Of a stretch of DNA of 8,926 nucleotides, positions 6,903-8,926 are shown in pieces. The notes beneath the pieces were generated by a model that did not search any database, had not been told where the DNA came from, and was given only the letters and a program-made list of their open reading frames with translations. The DNA comes from Opitutaceae bacterium. GTDB lineage: Bacteria; Verrucomicrobiota; Verrucomicrobiia; Opitutales; Opitutaceae. Made by a program: the position numbers and the translations under genes. The DNA lies in NCBI GenBank assembly GCA_023269455.1, contig JAHFTG010000079.1, positions 1 to 8,926 of the forward strand, read 5' to 3'. The stretch's first letter is position 1, and each line of letters opens with the position of its first letter.

Positions 6903-7922
6903 ATGAAAACCCTCCTCATCGACGCCCCCGGCAAATTTTCCTACGGCGAAAAATCCGCGCCCGTGCCCGCCCCCGGCGAAGTCCTCCTCCGCATCCGTCG
7001 TCTCGGCTTCTGCGGCTCCGACCTCTCGACCTTTCGCGGCGGCAACCCGCTCGTCACCTACCCGCGCATCCCCGGCCACGAAATCGCCGCCGTGATCGAG
7101 TCCGTCACCGCCGGCGTGCCCGCGACGTTCGCCGTCGGCCAGGCCGTCACCGTCATGCCCTACACGACCTGCGGCAAATGCAGTTCGTGCCGCCAGAAAC
7201 GCTTCAACGCCTGCCGCCACAACCAGACGCTCGGCGTCCAGCAAGACGGCGCGTTCACCGATTACATCACCACGGCATGGGAAAAACTTATCCCGTCCCA
7301 AAGCCTCGGCCTGCGTGAACTCGCCCTCGTCGAGCCGCTCGCCGTCGGCTTCCACGCCGCCTCGCGCGGCCGCGTCACCCCGACCGACACCGTGCTCGTC
7401 TTCGGCTGCGGCATGATCGGCCTCGGTGCCATCGCCGCCGCCGGCCTCCATCGCGGCGCGACCGTCATCGCCGTGGACATCGAGGACGGCAAACTCGCCG
7501 TCGCCAAAAAAGCCGGCGCCACCCACGTCATCAACTCGAAGACCGAAAACCTCCACGAACGCCTGCTAGCCCTCACCGACGGACACGGACCCGACGTCGC
7601 CATCGAAGCCGTGGGCAACCCCGCCACGTTCACCGCCGCCGTGGACGAAGTATGCTTCGCCGGACGCGTCGTTTACATCGGCTACGCCAAGGCCCCCGTC
7701 TCCTACGAAACGAAGTATTTCGTCATGAAGGAACTCGACATCATGGGCTCGCGCAATTCCACGCCGGAAGACTTCCGCGACGTCGTCGCCATGCTCGCCT
7801 CGGGCCGTTACCCGGTCGCCGACACCGTGACGCGCACCGTGTCGTTCGCCGAAGCCGGCCAGGCCCTCGCCGACTGGTCCGCCAATCCCGGCGTGATCAC
7901 CAAAATCCACGTCGAACTCTGA
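6903..7922 (+). CDS. Zinc-dependent alcohol dehydrogenase, LgoD/RspB (L-galactonate 5-dehydrogenase) type
   Basis: The protein has 339 residues from ATG 6903. The frame is open to 6804, but the extra 33 residues are encoded by the heptamer repeat and do not belong to the family. Catalytic zinc ligands are Cys37 (GFCGSD), His59-Glu60 (GHE) and Glu144 (LVEPLAVG). The structural zinc site has Cys90, 93, 96 and 104. The Rossmann motif GCGMIG is at 168-173, with Asp192 suggesting NAD preference. MGSRNSTPEDF and the overall layout resemble E. coli LgoD, which oxidises L-galactonate to D-tagaturonate. Here it would follow the lactonase and consume L-galactonate; oxidation of L-fuconate or a keto-deoxy product is an alternative. 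It is flanked on both sides by the heptamer repeat, within the same operon. Confidence 0.9.
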   Translation: MKTLLIDAPGKFSYGEKSAPVPAPGEVLLRIRRLGFCGSDLSTFRGGNPLVTYPRIPGHEIAAVIESVTAGVPATFAVGQAVTVMPYTTCGKCSSCRQKRFNACRHNQTLGVQQDGAFTDYITTAWEKLIPSQSLGLRELALVEPLAVGFHAASRGRVTPTDTVLVFGCGMIGLGAIAAAGLHRGATVIAVDIEDGKLAVAKKAGATHVINSKTENLHERLLALTDGHGPDVAIEAVGNPATFTAAVDEVCFAGRVVYIGYAKAPVSYETKYFVMKELDIMGSRNSTPEDFRDVVAMLASGRYPVADTVTRTVSFAEAGQALADWSANPGVITKIHVEL

Positions 7923-7927
7923 TGATA

Positions 7928-8018
7928 GAAAGTAGCGGGTAGTGAGTAGCGAGCACCCGAATCACGATCCTTCGCCTCTCCGCCTACTCGCTACCCGCTA
8001 CTCACCACTCGCTACTTC
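7928..8018. repeat. Intergenic inverted element of AGTAGCG-type heptamers, copy 2
   Basis: The left arm (7928-7955; AGTAGCG, GGTAGTG, AGTAGCG units) and right arm (7985-8018; CTCGCTA, CCCGCTA, CTCACCA, CTCGCTA units) are imperfect reverse complements around a 29-base spacer unrelated to that of copy 1. It starts 5 bases after the zinc dehydrogenase stop and ends 10 bases before the lactonase ATG, the same placement as copy 1. The left arm is one heptamer shorter than in copy 1. Confidence 0.85.
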
Positions 8019-8028
8019 TCCGCCCTCC

Positions 8029-8862
8029 ATGCCCGTCATCGATTCACACCACCACTTCTGGCATTACACCGCCGAAGACTACGGCTGGATTCCTCCGGAG
8101 TGGTCCCGTATCAGACGCGATTTCCTCCCGACGGATCTCGCCGCCGAAATCTCCGCCGCCGGCGTAGATGGCGTGATCTCGGTGCAGGCCCGCCAGTCCC
8201 TCGAAGAAACCGAATGGCTCCTCGGCCTCGCCGCCCAACACGACTTCATTCGCGGCGTCGTCGGCTGGGTTCCCTTGATTGATCCGGCCATCGAGGCGCA
8301 CCTCGACCGCTTCGCCGCCGCACCGAAGCTGCGCTCTCTCCGGCACGTCCTCCAAGGCGAACCCGACGACGCCCACATGCTCCGCGCCGACTTCAACCGA
8401 GGCATCGCCGCCCTCACCCGGCGCGGTCTAGCCTACGACATCCTCATCCTCGAACGCCACCTGCCCAACACGATCACGTTCGTCGATCGGCACCCCGACC
8501 AGGTCTTCATCCTCGATCACATCGCCAAGCCCCGCATCGCCGCCGGCGAACTCGAACCGTGGGCACGCCACATCCGCGAACTCGCCCGCCGTTCCCACGT
8601 TGCCTGCAAACTCTCCGGCATGGTCACCGAGGCCGATGTGAACACCTGGACGCCCGCACAACTCCAACCCTACTTCGACGTCGTCCTCGAAGCCTTCGGC
8701 CCCAAGCGCCTGCTCTTCGGCAGCGACTGGCCCGTGTGTCTCGTCGGCGTCGGCTACTCCCGGTGGAAAACCATCGTCGCGGACGCCTTAAGTCCATTTT
8801 CGACCGATGAGCGCAACGCGATCCTTGGCGGCAACGCGCAAACCATCTACCGTCTCCCGTAA
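8029..8862 (+). CDS. COG3618 amidohydrolase-fold sugar lactonase
   Basis: The protein has 277 residues from ATG 8029. The upstream open frame to 7942 is repeat-encoded and rejected, because the family N-terminus is MPVIDSHHHFW. Metal and catalytic residues of this amidohydrolase group are present: Asp5-x-His7-x-His9 on strand 1, HVLQGE near 106-111, FILDHIAKP with His164, CKLSG at 193-197, and FGSDWPV with Asp233. Characterised relatives hydrolyse L-fuconolactone, L-rhamnonolactone, L-galactonolactone and similar. In this operon it should open the lactone made by the L-galactose-type dehydrogenase to give the aldonate used by the zinc dehydrogenase. 2-Pyrone-4,6-dicarboxylate lactonase is a related but less likely function here. 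Cytosolic; complete. Confidence 0.88.
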   Translation: MPVIDSHHHFWHYTAEDYGWIPPEWSRIRRDFLPTDLAAEISAAGVDGVISVQARQSLEETEWLLGLAAQHDFIRGVVGWVPLIDPAIEAHLDRFAAAPKLRSLRHVLQGEPDDAHMLRADFNRGIAALTRRGLAYDILILERHLPNTITFVDRHPDQVFILDHIAKPRIAAGELEPWARHIRELARRSHVACKLSGMVTEADVNTWTPAQLQPYFDVVLEAFGPKRLLFGSDWPVCLVGVGYSRWKTIVADALSPFSTDERNAILGGNAQTIYRLP

Positions 8863-8912
8863 AACCCTCTCATCTTCTCCAGTCCAGTTATTAAACCCCT
8901 CATCGTTCCATT

Positions 8913-8926
8913 ATGAAATCCGGCCT
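8913..8926 (+). CDS. Possible start of the next operon gene (cut by window edge)
   Basis: An ATG lies 50 bases after the lactonase stop and opens with MKSG before the window ends. The spacing and orientation suit another operon member, and no terminator hairpin is seen in the gap. Four codons cannot identify a product; a tagaturonate or fuconate processing enzyme or a transporter would be plausible. Confidence 0.35.

Noticed and set aside
6783..8018. Heptamer repeats as a CRISPR array
   Set aside because: The units are 7 bases, directly abutting and inverted in pairs; there are no regular unique spacers of about 30 bases between identical repeats and no cas genes.

Overview
The window looks like a carbohydrate-catabolism locus from a high-GC, Gram-negative-like polysaccharide degrader. 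A member of the Verrucomicrobiota (Opitutaceae type) is my best guess. The reasons are strong C-ending codon preference, absence of Shine-Dalgarno motifs (start codons follow pyrimidine-rich leaders instead), secreted GH27/GH127 enzymes of clades shared with Bacteroidota and Verrucomicrobiota, and heptamer-based intergenic repeats. The assignment is inference from style, not from a marker gene.

Left part (1-3481, + strand): the C-terminal two thirds of a GH27 alpha-galactosidase-type enzyme, a 146-base gap that may hold a gene remnant, and a complete secreted GH127 (beta-L-arabinofuranosidase-type) protein that most likely starts at a GTG at 1088, well inside the longest open frame.

Middle (3482-4373): no intact gene. 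A hairpin-rich stretch (3482-3677) runs into the decayed remains of a GH36 alpha-galactosidase (about 3644-4366). Its pieces lie in all three plus-strand frames, are broken by stops, and are joined across internal deletions, one of which removed the segment expected to hold the catalytic nucleophile.

Right part (4374-8926): a divergently transcribed AraC-family regulator (- strand) faces a + strand operon across a 171-base control region holding two perfect dyads and a TATAAA element. The operon encodes an RbsD/FucU-type sugar mutarotase/pyranase, an aldo/keto reductase strikingly like plant L-galactose dehydrogenase, a zinc alcohol dehydrogenase of the LgoD/RspB (L-galactonate 5-dehydrogenase) type, and a COG3618 amidohydrolase-fold sugar lactonase. 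Another gene may begin at 8913. Together they would convert L-galactose (or L-fucose) through the lactone to the aldonate and, for L-galactose, on to D-tagaturonate.

The zinc dehydrogenase gene is bracketed by two copies of an inverted intergenic element built from AGTAGCG-like heptamers. Each copy begins a few bases after a stop codon and ends shortly before the next start. These elements create spurious N-terminal extensions of the two downstream open frames.
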